From NCBI GenBank assembly GCA_001898725.1, contig MKUV01000055.1, positions 1-35,288 of the forward strand: a stretch of 35,288 nt of DNA, in the 5' to 3' direction. Under the pieces are notes generated by a model. It saw only the letters and a program-made list of their open reading frames with translations. It made no database searches and had not been told where the DNA came from. Below, one piece after another: positions 16,808-24,639 of the stretch (position 1 is its first letter; every line of letters begins with the position of its first letter). The stretch comes from Caedibacter sp. 37-49 (GTDB lineage: Bacteria; Pseudomonadota; Alphaproteobacteria; Caedimonadales; Caedimonadaceae). A program made the position numbers and the translations under genes.

Positions 16808-17512
16808 GTGCAAAATAGTATTATAAAATTTGAGAGAGTCAGCTTACAATATCAGCAAGGCCCCTACATTATTGAAGATGTTTCTTTCAATCTTTATCCA
16901 GGTACCTTCCATTACTTAATAGGTGCAAGTGGTGCTGGAAAATCTTCACTTCTTAAACTTATGTATAGTGGTACAAAAGACTATCGAGGAACGATTAAAA
17001 TCTTTGATCGTGACTTAAGATACTTGAAACCTCAAGAACTTGCTCATTTTAGACAACAAATCGGCTTTATTTTTCAAGACTTTCTTCTTTTAGACCATTT
17101 AACAACCTTAAATAACATTGCCCTTCCTTTACGACTTAGAGGAGAAAAATGGTCAGAATGTCGGAAGAAAGCTCAACAAATGATGAAATGGATAGGACTT
17201 GAAGGGTTTGAGGAAGCTATGCCAACAACGCTTTCAGGAGGTCAAAAACAACGTGCAGTTATCGCTCGTTCTATTATGAATAAACCGAAACTTCTTCTCG
17301 CAGATGAACCAACTGGTAATCTTGATGATGAGAATGCAGCTAAGTTGCTTTATCTCTTTGAAGAACTCAATCGTGCCGGCATTACAATCATTATGGCGAC
17401 TCACAATAAAGATCTTACCGCAGAGTTTCCGCATCCGATTATAAGCTTGGCAGAAGGCAAAATCTCGATCCAATCTCCTCGTGGATATGAAAAGGTCGCT
17501 AACAATGCTTAA
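16808..17512 (+). CDS. ftsE: cell division ABC transporter ATP-binding protein FtsE
   Basis: FtsE is the ATPase partner of FtsX, which in the divisome activates peptidoglycan hydrolases. The 234-residue product has Walker A IGASGAGKSS, Q-loop IFQDFLLLDHLT, signature LSGGQKQRAVIAR, Walker B LLLADEPTGNLD and switch His in MATHN. These are typical FtsE features. AGGGAG is 6 bases before the GTG at 16808, so I prefer this to an in-frame GTG at 16784. The end overlaps ftsX by 8 bases. It is the first gene of a six-gene plus-strand run reaching 21398. Confidence 0.93.
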   Translation: MQNSIIKFERVSLQYQQGPYIIEDVSFNLYPGTFHYLIGASGAGKSSLLKLMYSGTKDYRGTIKIFDRDLRYLKPQELAHFRQQIGFIFQDFLLLDHLTTLNNIALPLRLRGEKWSECRKKAQQMMKWIGLEGFEEAMPTTLSGGQKQRAVIARSIMNKPKLLLADEPTGNLDDENAAKLLYLFEELNRAGITIIMATHNKDLTAEFPHPIISLAEGKISIQSPRGYEKVANNA

Positions 17513-18395
17513 CAGAAAAACAACTTGTACGGAAATTCCTTTTAATCAAATAAAAGGCGCCAAAATGGTTTTGGGGACGCTTGGTTTAATGGTTTTCTTA
17601 ATTACCATTTGTTTAAGTGCCTCAGTTCTTCTTGAGCGTTCCCTTCAAACATGGCGTCATGAAGCAATGACCGGTTTTACTGTCACTCTTCCCACGATTT
17701 CAGATCCACAACAACACTTTAATCATCAACTGGAACTTATGCAATTTCTTAGACAAATTCCTGGTGTTCTCAATTTAGAAGTCATTACTCAATCAAAACG
17801 TACCTCTATTTTTGATCCTTGGAATTATTCTTCACTCTCTTCTTCATCTGTTCCTTCCTCTTATTCTATTGAAGCGACATTGGATGACCGTGTTAAAATC
17901 GATTTGCCACACATTACTTCAGAGCTTGAGATGTATTTTCCTTCTACCCACTTTGAGAAAGGACGAAAATCAAAAGCAGCTTTTTTAGAAATTACTCATG
18001 CTGTTCAAGTTGCCACAATGATTATAGCTTGTTTGATCGGAATTGCTGCAATATTCACTATTGTCTTCACGACGCATACAGGCCTTGTTATTCATGAGCG
18101 TGTTATTGAGATCTTACGTTTAATTGGTGCAGAAGATCGTTTCATCGCAAAGCAATTTCAAAAACATGCTTTAAATCTCTCCTTAAAAGGAGGTGCTTTA
18201 GGCATTATTTTATCAACCATTTTTTATTTCTTACTTACCATGAATTTGGATCTATCTTTGCTTCCCTTAACTTCTAAATCTTTTCCTTCTGTTGAAATTT
18301 GGAGTATTATTTTATTTTCCCCTCTCCTTGTTTCTCTTGTTGTTATGGCCTCGGCGCGAACAACCGTGATGTTTTCACTATCTCAGGAAAAATAG
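17505..18395 (+). CDS. ftsX: cell division permease-like protein FtsX
   Basis: The 296-residue product has the FtsX topology: a cytoplasmic N-terminus, a first TM (MVLGTLGLMVFLITICLSAS), a large periplasmic domain (about residues 45-165) and three more TMs within the C-terminal FtsX domain (HAVQVATMIIACLIGIAA, the middle GGALGIILSTIFYFLL, and IWSIILFSPLLVSLVVMAS). HERVIEILRLIGAEDRFIAK is the conserved cytoplasmic loop. AAAGG precedes the ATG at 17505 within the end of ftsE. The Ser-rich patch near SSLSSSSVPSSYS in the periplasmic domain looks lineage-specific. Confidence 0.92.
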   Translation: MLNRKTTCTEIPFNQIKGAKMVLGTLGLMVFLITICLSASVLLERSLQTWRHEAMTGFTVTLPTISDPQQHFNHQLELMQFLRQIPGVLNLEVITQSKRTSIFDPWNYSSLSSSSVPSSYSIEATLDDRVKIDLPHITSELEMYFPSTHFEKGRKSKAAFLEITHAVQVATMIIACLIGIAAIFTIVFTTHTGLVIHERVIEILRLIGAEDRFIAKQFQKHALNLSLKGGALGIILSTIFYFLLTMNLDLSLLPLTSKSFPSVEIWSIILFSPLLVSLVVMASARTTVMFSLSQEK

Positions 18396-18983
18396 GTGAT
18401 AGACTTAGTTATGCTTGATCGAGATGGGGTGATTAATGTTGATCGTCCTACTTCTGTAAGAAATTGGGAAGAATTTAAGTTTCTTCCTTTCGTAGCCGAC
18501 GCAATTTATTCTTTAAACCAAGCTAATATTCCCGTTGCTATCATAACGAACCAAGCAGTCGTCGGACGTCAGGAAATAAGCCTCGAGAAATTAAATTTTA
18601 TTCATCTTCACATGCAAAAAAGTCTTGCAGAAAAGGGAGCCCATATTGATCGCATTTTCTTCTGCACAGACACAACGATTGAACCCCATTACCGTCGCAA
18701 ACCAGCTCCTGGGATGTTGCTTGAAGCTTTAGCTCACTTTAATGCGCGACCCACCTATTCGTATATGATCGGCGATGCTTTAAGAGATCTTGAAGCTGCT
18801 TATTCTGCAAATTGCCCGCGCATCTTGGTTCGAACCGGCAAAGGGCTTATAACGGAAAAAGAGGGAATCCCAGAATTTTTAAAACCTGTACTAGTTTATG
18901 ATGACTTATTGATGGCTGTAAAAGATCTTTTAGAAAAGCTAGACGATTCTGCTAAGACCTCTTATACTGGCAAACACCATTAA
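18396..18983 (+). CDS. HAD-IIIA family phosphatase (GmhB/HisB-N-like)
   Basis: The 195-residue product carries the HAD motifs: catalytic D8 and D10 in LDRDGVIN, ITNQAVVGR (motif II), the conserved RKPAPGM Lys region (motif III) and MIGDALRDLEAA (motif IV). Overall it resembles GmhB, which dephosphorylates heptose 1,7-bisphosphate for LPS core synthesis. The Cys/His zinc loop expected just before RKP in E. coli GmhB is absent; this region reads FFCTDTTIEPHYR. The substrate is therefore open. Its GTG start abuts the ftsX stop directly, so the two are cotranscribed. Confidence 0.85.
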   Translation: MIDLVMLDRDGVINVDRPTSVRNWEEFKFLPFVADAIYSLNQANIPVAIITNQAVVGRQEISLEKLNFIHLHMQKSLAEKGAHIDRIFFCTDTTIEPHYRRKPAPGMLLEALAHFNARPTYSYMIGDALRDLEAAYSANCPRILVRTGKGLITEKEGIPEFLKPVLVYDDLLMAVKDLLEKLDDSAKTSYTGKHH

Positions 18984-18995
18984 AGGATATCCTTT
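18982..18995 (+). promoter_or_regulatory. palindrome covering a Shine-Dalgarno site
   Basis: AAAGGATATCCTTT is a perfect 14-base palindrome starting on the last codon base of the HAD gene and ending 2 bases before the DUF218 ATG (18998). Its left arm contains the AAGGA ribosome binding site. Folding as a 5-bp stem with an ATAT loop would hide it. Confidence 0.35.
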
Positions 18996-18997
18996 CT

Positions 18998-19609
18998 ATG
19001 ATACGTTGGCTCTTTGCCTTTATGCTTACAATTTTTGTTGGCTGGGGTATTGGTTTATTATGGTTCGCTAACAGCATTCCAAACGAAGCTCACTCACCTG
19101 AGCAACCGACTGATGCTATTATTGTGCTCACAGGTGGCGCTGAACGCGTTACGACAGGTTTATTTCTTTTGTCTCATGGATTAGCTCACCGACTTTTTAT
19201 CTCTGGGGTGCATGAACACGTAAAAATAAAAGATGTTTTGTCACAAATTCCTTTGCAAGTAAGAATAAAGATTGATCCAACCAGTATTGATTTAGGGTAT
19301 ACCGCTGGAAATACCATACAAAACGCACAAGAAACGGCTAAATGGGTTCGAAAAAACCACATTCATACATTACGTTTAGTGACTGCGAATTATCACATGC
19401 GCCGCAGTTTATTAGAATTTTCTCAACGCTTACCCAATGTTCACATTATTCCGCATCCTATTTCTCCAAAAAACTTTCATGGTAAAACATGGTGGCAATG
19501 GCCAGGAACTTTTCACCTTACCATTCGGGAATATCATAAATTTATAGGCGCTTTAGGACGCTATTATTTAAGAACACTTATACTTAAAGGAATTGAGACT
19601 ATATCATGA
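18998..19609 (+). CDS. DUF218/YdcF-family membrane-anchored protein
   Basis: The 203-residue product begins with one transmembrane anchor (LFAFMLTIFVGWGIGLLWFA) and then a DUF218 (YdcF/SanA/ElyC-like) domain. Its family signatures are DAIIVLTGGAERV, GYTAGNTIQNA and LVTANYHMRRS. Members affect envelope integrity and are suspected to act on lipid-linked or nucleotide-like substrates, but the reaction is not established. In alphaproteobacteria this gene commonly sits between ftsX and plsC, as here. Its end overlaps plsC by 4 bases (ATGA). Confidence 0.9.
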   Translation: MIRWLFAFMLTIFVGWGIGLLWFANSIPNEAHSPEQPTDAIIVLTGGAERVTTGLFLLSHGLAHRLFISGVHEHVKIKDVLSQIPLQVRIKIDPTSIDLGYTAGNTIQNAQETAKWVRKNHIHTLRLVTANYHMRRSLLEFSQRLPNVHIIPHPISPKNFHGKTWWQWPGTFHLTIREYHKFIGALGRYYLRTLILKGIETIS

Positions 19610-20334
19610 TGCTTTTTATACGATCTGTTTTTTTTAATATCCTCTTTTATATTTGGACTTTTTTTATTGTCTTAAGCGCTTTACCTGCTTTTATATTTGG
19701 ACGTCATTGGGTTCATTATGCCGCTCGACATTGGGGACAAGGTGTGACACAGTTACTTCGGCTTGTCCAGATTCAGGTAGAAATTCGTGGACAACATCAT
19801 CTTCCGCAAGAATCCGTCATTGTTGCCTCTAAACATCAATCTGTTTGGGAAACCACTATGATTGAATTTTTAGTTCCTGACGCAGTCATTATTTTAAAGC
19901 GAGAACTTACAATGATTCCTTTATTCGGTCATCTTCTTGTAAAAGCTGGGATGATCAGCATTGATCGTTCTAAAGGCAGGAATGTTATTCCACAAATGGT
20001 GGAAGGTGCCATACATGCAAGAGATCAAGGACGGTCTATATTTATCTTCCCTGAAGGAACAAGAACCACTGCAGGTGAACGAGGGACTTATCGTCATGGG
20101 GCTTATGCTCTGTATAAGGGAACAGGACTAAAGGTTGTGCCTGCTGCTCATAATGCTGGCTTTTTTTGGCCACGAAGAAAATTCCTCAAAGTTCCGGGGA
20201 AAATTATTTTTGAATTTCTTCCTGCTATTGAGCCAGGTTTGTCCGAACAAGACTTTATGAAAAGGTTAGCAGATACTATCGAAGCTGCCTCAGATAAACT
20301 TAACCCTATGAAAAATGTTGAAAAACCTAAATGA
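19606..20334 (+). CDS. plsC: 1-acyl-sn-glycerol-3-phosphate acyltransferase
   Basis: PlsC adds the second acyl chain to lysophosphatidic acid to give phosphatidic acid for phospholipid synthesis. The 242-residue protein has an N-terminal membrane helix, the acceptor motif SKHQSVWETT (H77 to E82, HX4E instead of the classical HX4D), KRELTMIPLFG, GMISIDRSKG and IFPEGTRTTAG (148-153). HX4E is, to my knowledge, usual in alphaproteobacterial PlsC proteins. Start and stop both overlap neighbours by 4 bases, which indicates tight translational coupling with the DUF218 and DUF2125 genes. Confidence 0.94.
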   Translation: MMLFIRSVFFNILFYIWTFFIVLSALPAFIFGRHWVHYAARHWGQGVTQLLRLVQIQVEIRGQHHLPQESVIVASKHQSVWETTMIEFLVPDAVIILKRELTMIPLFGHLLVKAGMISIDRSKGRNVIPQMVEGAIHARDQGRSIFIFPEGTRTTAGERGTYRHGAYALYKGTGLKVVPAAHNAGFFWPRRKFLKVPGKIIFEFLPAIEPGLSEQDFMKRLADTIEAASDKLNPMKNVEKPK

Positions 20335-21398
20335 AACTTTTACATAATCAAAACCGTCGCTCTTTATTTTCTTGGATAAGTTTCCTTCTTATCCTAACGA
20401 TCTGTATTGCTTACACTTATTTGTGGTTTAGGCAAGCTCACTGGTTGGAAAATAATATTCGCTATAAAATTGTTCAACTCCAACAAACCCAAAATCTAAA
20501 CCTTGAACATGAGAGTATCAAAATTACAGGTTTTCCTTGGAAGCTTGAAGTTAAAATTAGCAACCCTCGTCTCACTTCAACAAAATGGGGCTCCAGCTTT
20601 TTCCAAATTGATGGTCGACTTGAAGTTGAGGCGACCGCCTGGTCACCAAGAACAATTGTTGTGAATACTTTAGGAAAAACGAAATTTATCTATGCACCAA
20701 AAGAAGACTTTGCTCCTCTTATGCTTGAATGCGAAGATTTACAAGGAAGTTTTGAAATACGTGATAAAGATTACGTTTTTAAATCTTTACAGCTTTATAA
20801 CGTTGATGGAAAACTTCATAAAACCAAATTTAAACTTGAAGAAATGATGGTTTCATCTCTTCCTCAAACTTCTTCAATTACTTCTTCTGGAACTTCAATT
20901 GCAGAAAAACAAATAAAGAGCTCATCTTTTTCCTTAAGGCTTTATCGCTTACAGCTAACTGAACAACAGATGACAAAAATTCCTTCTCTCGTTGAATTGC
21001 TTGAGACAACTTTTCATTTAGAGGAAGAAATTAATTTTTCCGCGCCCAAACCTTTAGAAGAATGGACTAAGAAAGGCGGCTTTTTAGAAATTGAAAAATT
21101 ATCTTTTGAGTGGGCCTCTCTTAAAGGAGAAGGGAACGGTACTTTTGCTTTAGATCATAACCTTCAACCTTTAGCAGCATTTACCGCTAAGGTTTCTGGC
21201 TTAGACGCTTTTTTTGATCAGCTAGCTCAGGATAAGATAATTCGAAAAAATGTCGCTTCTATTGTTAAACTTTCCTTAGGATTATTAAAGGATAAATCTT
21301 CTCAACATACAGTAGCTTTGAGCCTGCAAAAAGGTGATCTTTCAGTGGGCCCTATAACAATTGCAAAACTCCCTAAAATTACATGGCCTTCACGATAA
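20331..21398 (+). CDS. DUF2125-family membrane-anchored periplasmic protein
   Basis: The 355-residue product has one N-terminal transmembrane anchor (LFSWISFLLILTICIAYTYLW) and a long beta-rich exported domain. The start of that domain, ITGFPWKLEVKISNPRL, matches the DUF2125 family (GFPxR.....P) found mainly in alphaproteobacteria. Its function is unknown, and an AsmA-like envelope or lipid role is only a guess from context. It is the last gene of the ftsE-led operon, joined to plsC by an ATGA overlap. No clear terminator follows in the 44 bases before convergent ubiG. Confidence 0.85.
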   Translation: MKLLHNQNRRSLFSWISFLLILTICIAYTYLWFRQAHWLENNIRYKIVQLQQTQNLNLEHESIKITGFPWKLEVKISNPRLTSTKWGSSFFQIDGRLEVEATAWSPRTIVVNTLGKTKFIYAPKEDFAPLMLECEDLQGSFEIRDKDYVFKSLQLYNVDGKLHKTKFKLEEMMVSSLPQTSSITSSGTSIAEKQIKSSSFSLRLYRLQLTEQQMTKIPSLVELLETTFHLEEEINFSAPKPLEEWTKKGGFLEIEKLSFEWASLKGEGNGTFALDHNLQPLAAFTAKVSGLDAFFDQLAQDKIIRKNVASIVKLSLGLLKDKSSQHTVALSLQKGDLSVGPITIAKLPKITWPSR

Positions 21399-21442
21399 AA
21401 CTATTTTTCACCTAATGGTTATAAGAGAAAGTTAGAAATCCC

Positions 21443-22183
21443 TCAGCCTATCTTTTCAGCGCATAAAATATAATTGACGCTTAAGTTTTTTGACAACTCC
21501 CAAGTCTTGTATAAGGGTCTAAAACGCATTCCCTGAAGATCCTTGATAAGAAACCCAAGCTTGCGCAAGTGAGCATCAACTTCAGAAGGTCTTAGAAATT
21601 TATGCCATTGATGAGTCCCTCGTGGAAGAAGTCTTAAAATATATTCAGCTCCGACAATGGCCGTTAGAAAGGAAGGAGGTGTTCGATTTAAAGTACTTAA
21701 AAATAAAAGACCCTTTGGCCTTAGAAGAGAAGAACAAGCTTGTAAAAAACTTTGAACATCTGCAACATGTTCTATAATTTCAAGCGCCATAACAGATTGA
21801 TAAGATTGGTTTTCCTTGGAATAATCTTCAACCGAACTATTGACATAGGTAATATTTAGACCCTGTTCTGCGGCTCGATGACGTGCAATTGTAAGACTTG
21901 ATTCGGCTAAATCTAACCCAGTTATAGTTGCTCCCAAACGGGCCAAAGGCTCGGTTAATAACCCAGCGCCTGAACCAACATCAATTAAGGATAACCCTTT
22001 TAAAGGCGTAATACCTTCAAGCTCTTGTGGAAAATGACCCACCAAATGGTCACGAATAAACTTTAAGCGTAATGGATTCATTTGATGTAAGGGTTGCATA
22101 GGTCCTGTTGGATCCCACCATTGATCTGCAAGCCGTTCAAAGTTTTTTATTTCTTCTTGGTCGACAGAAGCTGAATGTGTCAT
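21443..22183 (-). CDS. ubiG: bifunctional O-methyltransferase of ubiquinone synthesis
   Basis: UbiG performs both O-methylations in ubiquinone synthesis using S-adenosylmethionine. The 246-residue protein opens with the UbiG signature NFERLADQWWDPTGPMQPLH and NPLRLKFI. It then has SAM motif I LIDVGSGAGLLTEPLA, acidic motif TGLDLAESS, MALEIIEHV and the C-terminal GTHQWHKFLRP. AAAGG stands upstream of the ATG at 22183. The gene is divergent from lysC, an arrangement common in alphaproteobacteria, and converges on the envelope operon. Confidence 0.96.
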   Translation of the reverse strand: MTHSASVDQEEIKNFERLADQWWDPTGPMQPLHQMNPLRLKFIRDHLVGHFPQELEGITPLKGLSLIDVGSGAGLLTEPLARLGATITGLDLAESSLTIARHRAAEQGLNITYVNSSVEDYSKENQSYQSVMALEIIEHVADVQSFLQACSSLLRPKGLLFLSTLNRTPPSFLTAIVGAEYILRLLPRGTHQWHKFLRPSEVDAHLRKLGFLIKDLQGMRFRPLYKTWELSKNLSVNYILCAEKIG

Positions 22184-22235
22184 TTTATCAATATCCTTTA
22201 GGTTAACCTTTCTTGATGTTTACTATAGCGTTTTG

Positions 22236-22244
22236 TGCTATAAG
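22236..22244 (+). promoter_or_regulatory. possible extended -10 promoter of lysC
   Basis: TGCTATAAG is a good extended -10 match (TGnTATAAT) 42 bases before the lysC ATG. The best upstream TTGATG (22213-22218) is 20 bases away, too far for a normal -35, so the extended -10 would have to do most of the work. Confidence 0.35.
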
Positions 22245-22285
22245 AAGAAACTGCGTATCTCAAAGAATTTTTGGAGCCCTTTGCA

Positions 22286-23524
22286 ATGGCACTTATTGTT
22301 CAAAAATTTGGAGGAACTTCTGTTGCTGGAATCCCTCAAATCCAAAATGCTGCCCGCCGTATTGCCTATGAGTGCAAACGTGGCCATAAAGTTGTGGCCG
22401 TAGTTTCAGCAATGGCTGGAATGACTGATCAACTGTTAAATTATATTCAAGCTACAACGCCAACGCCTAATCCTCAAGAAATTGATGTCGTACTTGCTTC
22501 TGGAGAACAAGTAACATGTGGTTTATTAGCACTTGCTTTGCAAAATTTTAATATTTCAGCCCGCTCTTATTTAGCTTGGCAAATTCCCTTAGAAACAGAT
22601 GATACCTACACAAAAGCGCGTGTTAAAGAAATCCCAACGCATGCTATTGAAAAAACATTAAACTCAAATAGTGTCCCGATCATCGCGGGATTTCAAGGAA
22701 TTGGCTCTGAAAAAAGACTGACAACTTTCGGACGGGGTGGTTCGGATGTAACCGCTGTTGCCTTAGCAGCTGTCCTTAAGGCTGACCGTTGCGACCTCTA
22801 TAAAGATGTGTCTGGCATCTATACAGCTGATCCAAGAATTGTTGAACAAGCGCGCAAACTTGATCAAGTCGGTTATAAATCAATGCTTGAATTAGCTTCT
22901 CTTGGTTCAAAAGTTATTCAACATCGTGCTGTTGAACTTGCAATGGGTTATAAAATTCCTTTACGAATTTTCTCAAGTTTTGAAGAGAGTATTGGAACAC
23001 AAATTATGGATGAGGAACAAATGATTGAACGGCCTTTAATTAGTGGAATTGTCGCTAACAAACAAGAAGTAAGAATCTCTTTAGAAATACCCCTCGAGCC
23101 TGCGAAAACCATGGCCCTTCTTTTCGATAGTTTGGCAGAAGCACATATCGGTGTTGATATGATCCAACACGCAAAGATTTCAGATGGTCACGCTTTCTCG
23201 CTTTCTTTTACAATTAATCAATCTGATTTACAGACATGTGTACAAATCTTAAGAGATAAAAATATTATAACTTACTCAGTTGATGAAAAATTAACAAAGA
23301 TTTCCGTCGTAGGCGTCGGTTTACGAAGCCATAGCCATTTGACAAGTATTTTGTTTCAAACACTTGCAACGAAAAATATTGAACTTTTTGGAATCTCTAC
23401 TTCAGAGATTCGAATTAGCGTTTTGATCGATCAAGATTTTACAGAGCTTGCTGTTCGGACGCTTCATCATGCTTATGGCTTAGACCACAATGTGTCCACA
23501 CCGCATTTATATGCGATTGCTTAA
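22286..23524 (+). CDS. lysC: aspartate kinase
   Basis: Aspartokinase makes aspartyl phosphate, the first step to lysine, diaminopimelate, threonine and methionine. The 412-residue protein has the kinase signature VQKFGGTSVA at the N-terminus, SGEQVTCGLLA, the catalytic FGRGGSDVTAVALA and DLYKDVSGIYTADPRI. Tandem C-terminal ACT domains follow (from about residue 260), the usual site of feedback inhibition. GGAG 9 bases before the ATG at 22286 decides this start over an in-frame TTG at 22271. The enzyme is probably kept for diaminopimelate and peptidoglycan. Confidence 0.96.
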   Translation: MALIVQKFGGTSVAGIPQIQNAARRIAYECKRGHKVVAVVSAMAGMTDQLLNYIQATTPTPNPQEIDVVLASGEQVTCGLLALALQNFNISARSYLAWQIPLETDDTYTKARVKEIPTHAIEKTLNSNSVPIIAGFQGIGSEKRLTTFGRGGSDVTAVALAAVLKADRCDLYKDVSGIYTADPRIVEQARKLDQVGYKSMLELASLGSKVIQHRAVELAMGYKIPLRIFSSFEESIGTQIMDEEQMIERPLISGIVANKQEVRISLEIPLEPAKTMALLFDSLAEAHIGVDMIQHAKISDGHAFSLSFTINQSDLQTCVQILRDKNIITYSVDEKLTKISVVGVGLRSHSHLTSILFQTLATKNIELFGISTSEIRISVLIDQDFTELAVRTLHHAYGLDHNVSTPHLYAIA

Positions 23525-23660
23525 CAAACGAACTTTGTACCTTTTATAACACACTCTATTTATTAATAGATAAGTCTATTTGATTTTGCACTTTAACAAA
23601 AAATTATCCATTCTATGTTAATGTAAAAGTAATAAGATTTGTTATTTTAGGAGAAAATTA

Positions 23661-24431
23661 ATGAAAAAACTACCAGTTCTTCAGATTACAAGAGATGCTT
23701 ATACGTTTATCTTTACAAAAACAAAAGAAATTTTTCCTATGTTTTTTCAATATAGCGTAAGCATGATTTTACTTTATGTCTTTTTACATCTCGTTAAAAA
23801 CCATCTTGTATTTACTGTTGGTCAGCCTCCAAGCCCAACAGGGATGATAATTTTATTAACTTATGGACTTTTAACATTCTTCCTTCAGATGCCGATGACC
23901 ATCAGTATAGTTCGAGCCATCACTAAACAAGAGGAAATTGAAAAGGATTTTTTTAATTCTCTGTTAAAACGCCGCACACGTAAGGCTTTCTTAACAACGC
24001 TTGCAATTATAGGAATTTCCTGTGCCATAATTATACCTTTTGGTGTTATTATAACTCTTACCAGCGCTTTCTTTAGTACACATCTCCAAAATAATATTCT
24101 TGTATTCATCTTAGGCCTTATCCTTTTTGTAATTCCGATAATTTATATCTTTATAAGGCTTTTTTTAGCTGTCCCCAGTGCGGCTTTAGATAATCAAAAA
24201 CCTATCCGGCACTCTTGGAAAATTGCAAAAGGACAAGTAATAAGAATTTTGGGTATATTCTTCCTTGCTAGCTTCCCAAGTCTTATTTGGGGATTTATTG
24301 TCAACATCTTCTTTGATATTTCTTTCCAAATAAATCCTCTTGCTTATGGATTTTTGATTTTACCACAGCTTTATTTTAGCTTAATTGGGTATACTGGATT
24401 AAGTCTTGCTTATAAACATCTTCAAAACTAA
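23661..24431 (+). CDS. polytopic membrane protein of unknown function
   Basis: The 256-residue product has about six hydrophobic segments (near residues 25-45, 60-85, 110-138, 142-170, 192-215 and 225-250). The polar joint VPSAALDNQKPIRHSWKIAKGQVIRIL lies between TM4 and TM5; that D...SW...KG pattern recurs in GPDPase-membrane-domain/YciC-like proteins, whose roles are mostly unknown. GGAG lies upstream of the ATG at 23661. It stands alone: about 136 bases of AT-rich sequence precede it and a strong hairpin follows. Confidence 0.8.
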   Translation: MKKLPVLQITRDAYTFIFTKTKEIFPMFFQYSVSMILLYVFLHLVKNHLVFTVGQPPSPTGMIILLTYGLLTFFLQMPMTISIVRAITKQEEIEKDFFNSLLKRRTRKAFLTTLAIIGISCAIIIPFGVIITLTSAFFSTHLQNNILVFILGLILFVIPIIYIFIRLFLAVPSAALDNQKPIRHSWKIAKGQVIRILGIFFLASFPSLIWGFIVNIFFDISFQINPLAYGFLILPQLYFSLIGYTGLSLAYKHLQN

Positions 24432-24451
24432 TTTTCTTATTTAAAAACATC

Positions 24452-24484
24452 TAAAGCTTCTCGTTATAAAAGCGAGAAGCTTTA
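24452..24484 (+). terminator. intrinsic terminator after the membrane protein gene
   Basis: A perfect 12-bp stem, TAAAGCTTCTCG (24452-24463) with CGAGAAGCTTTA (24473-24484), closes a 9-base loop 20 bases beyond the stop. The tail TTTATTTATG is T-rich but interrupted. Confidence 0.75.
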
Positions 24485-24639
24485 TTTATGTAAATAATCT
24501 AGCTTTTTATTTCTCATAATTTTCCAATAAAATTTCTTTATATGTATAAATTGCATAGCTCCTTTGCAATTTTTCTACTTTAAACTGACAAAAAGACACT
24601 TATATTAGAAACAGTAAGATCCCAACGAAAGATGATGAC

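Noticed and set aside
22200-22209. AGGTTAACCT palindrome in the ubiG/lysC gap
   Set aside because: A single short 10-base palindrome with no second copy nearby; likely chance in AT-rich DNA.
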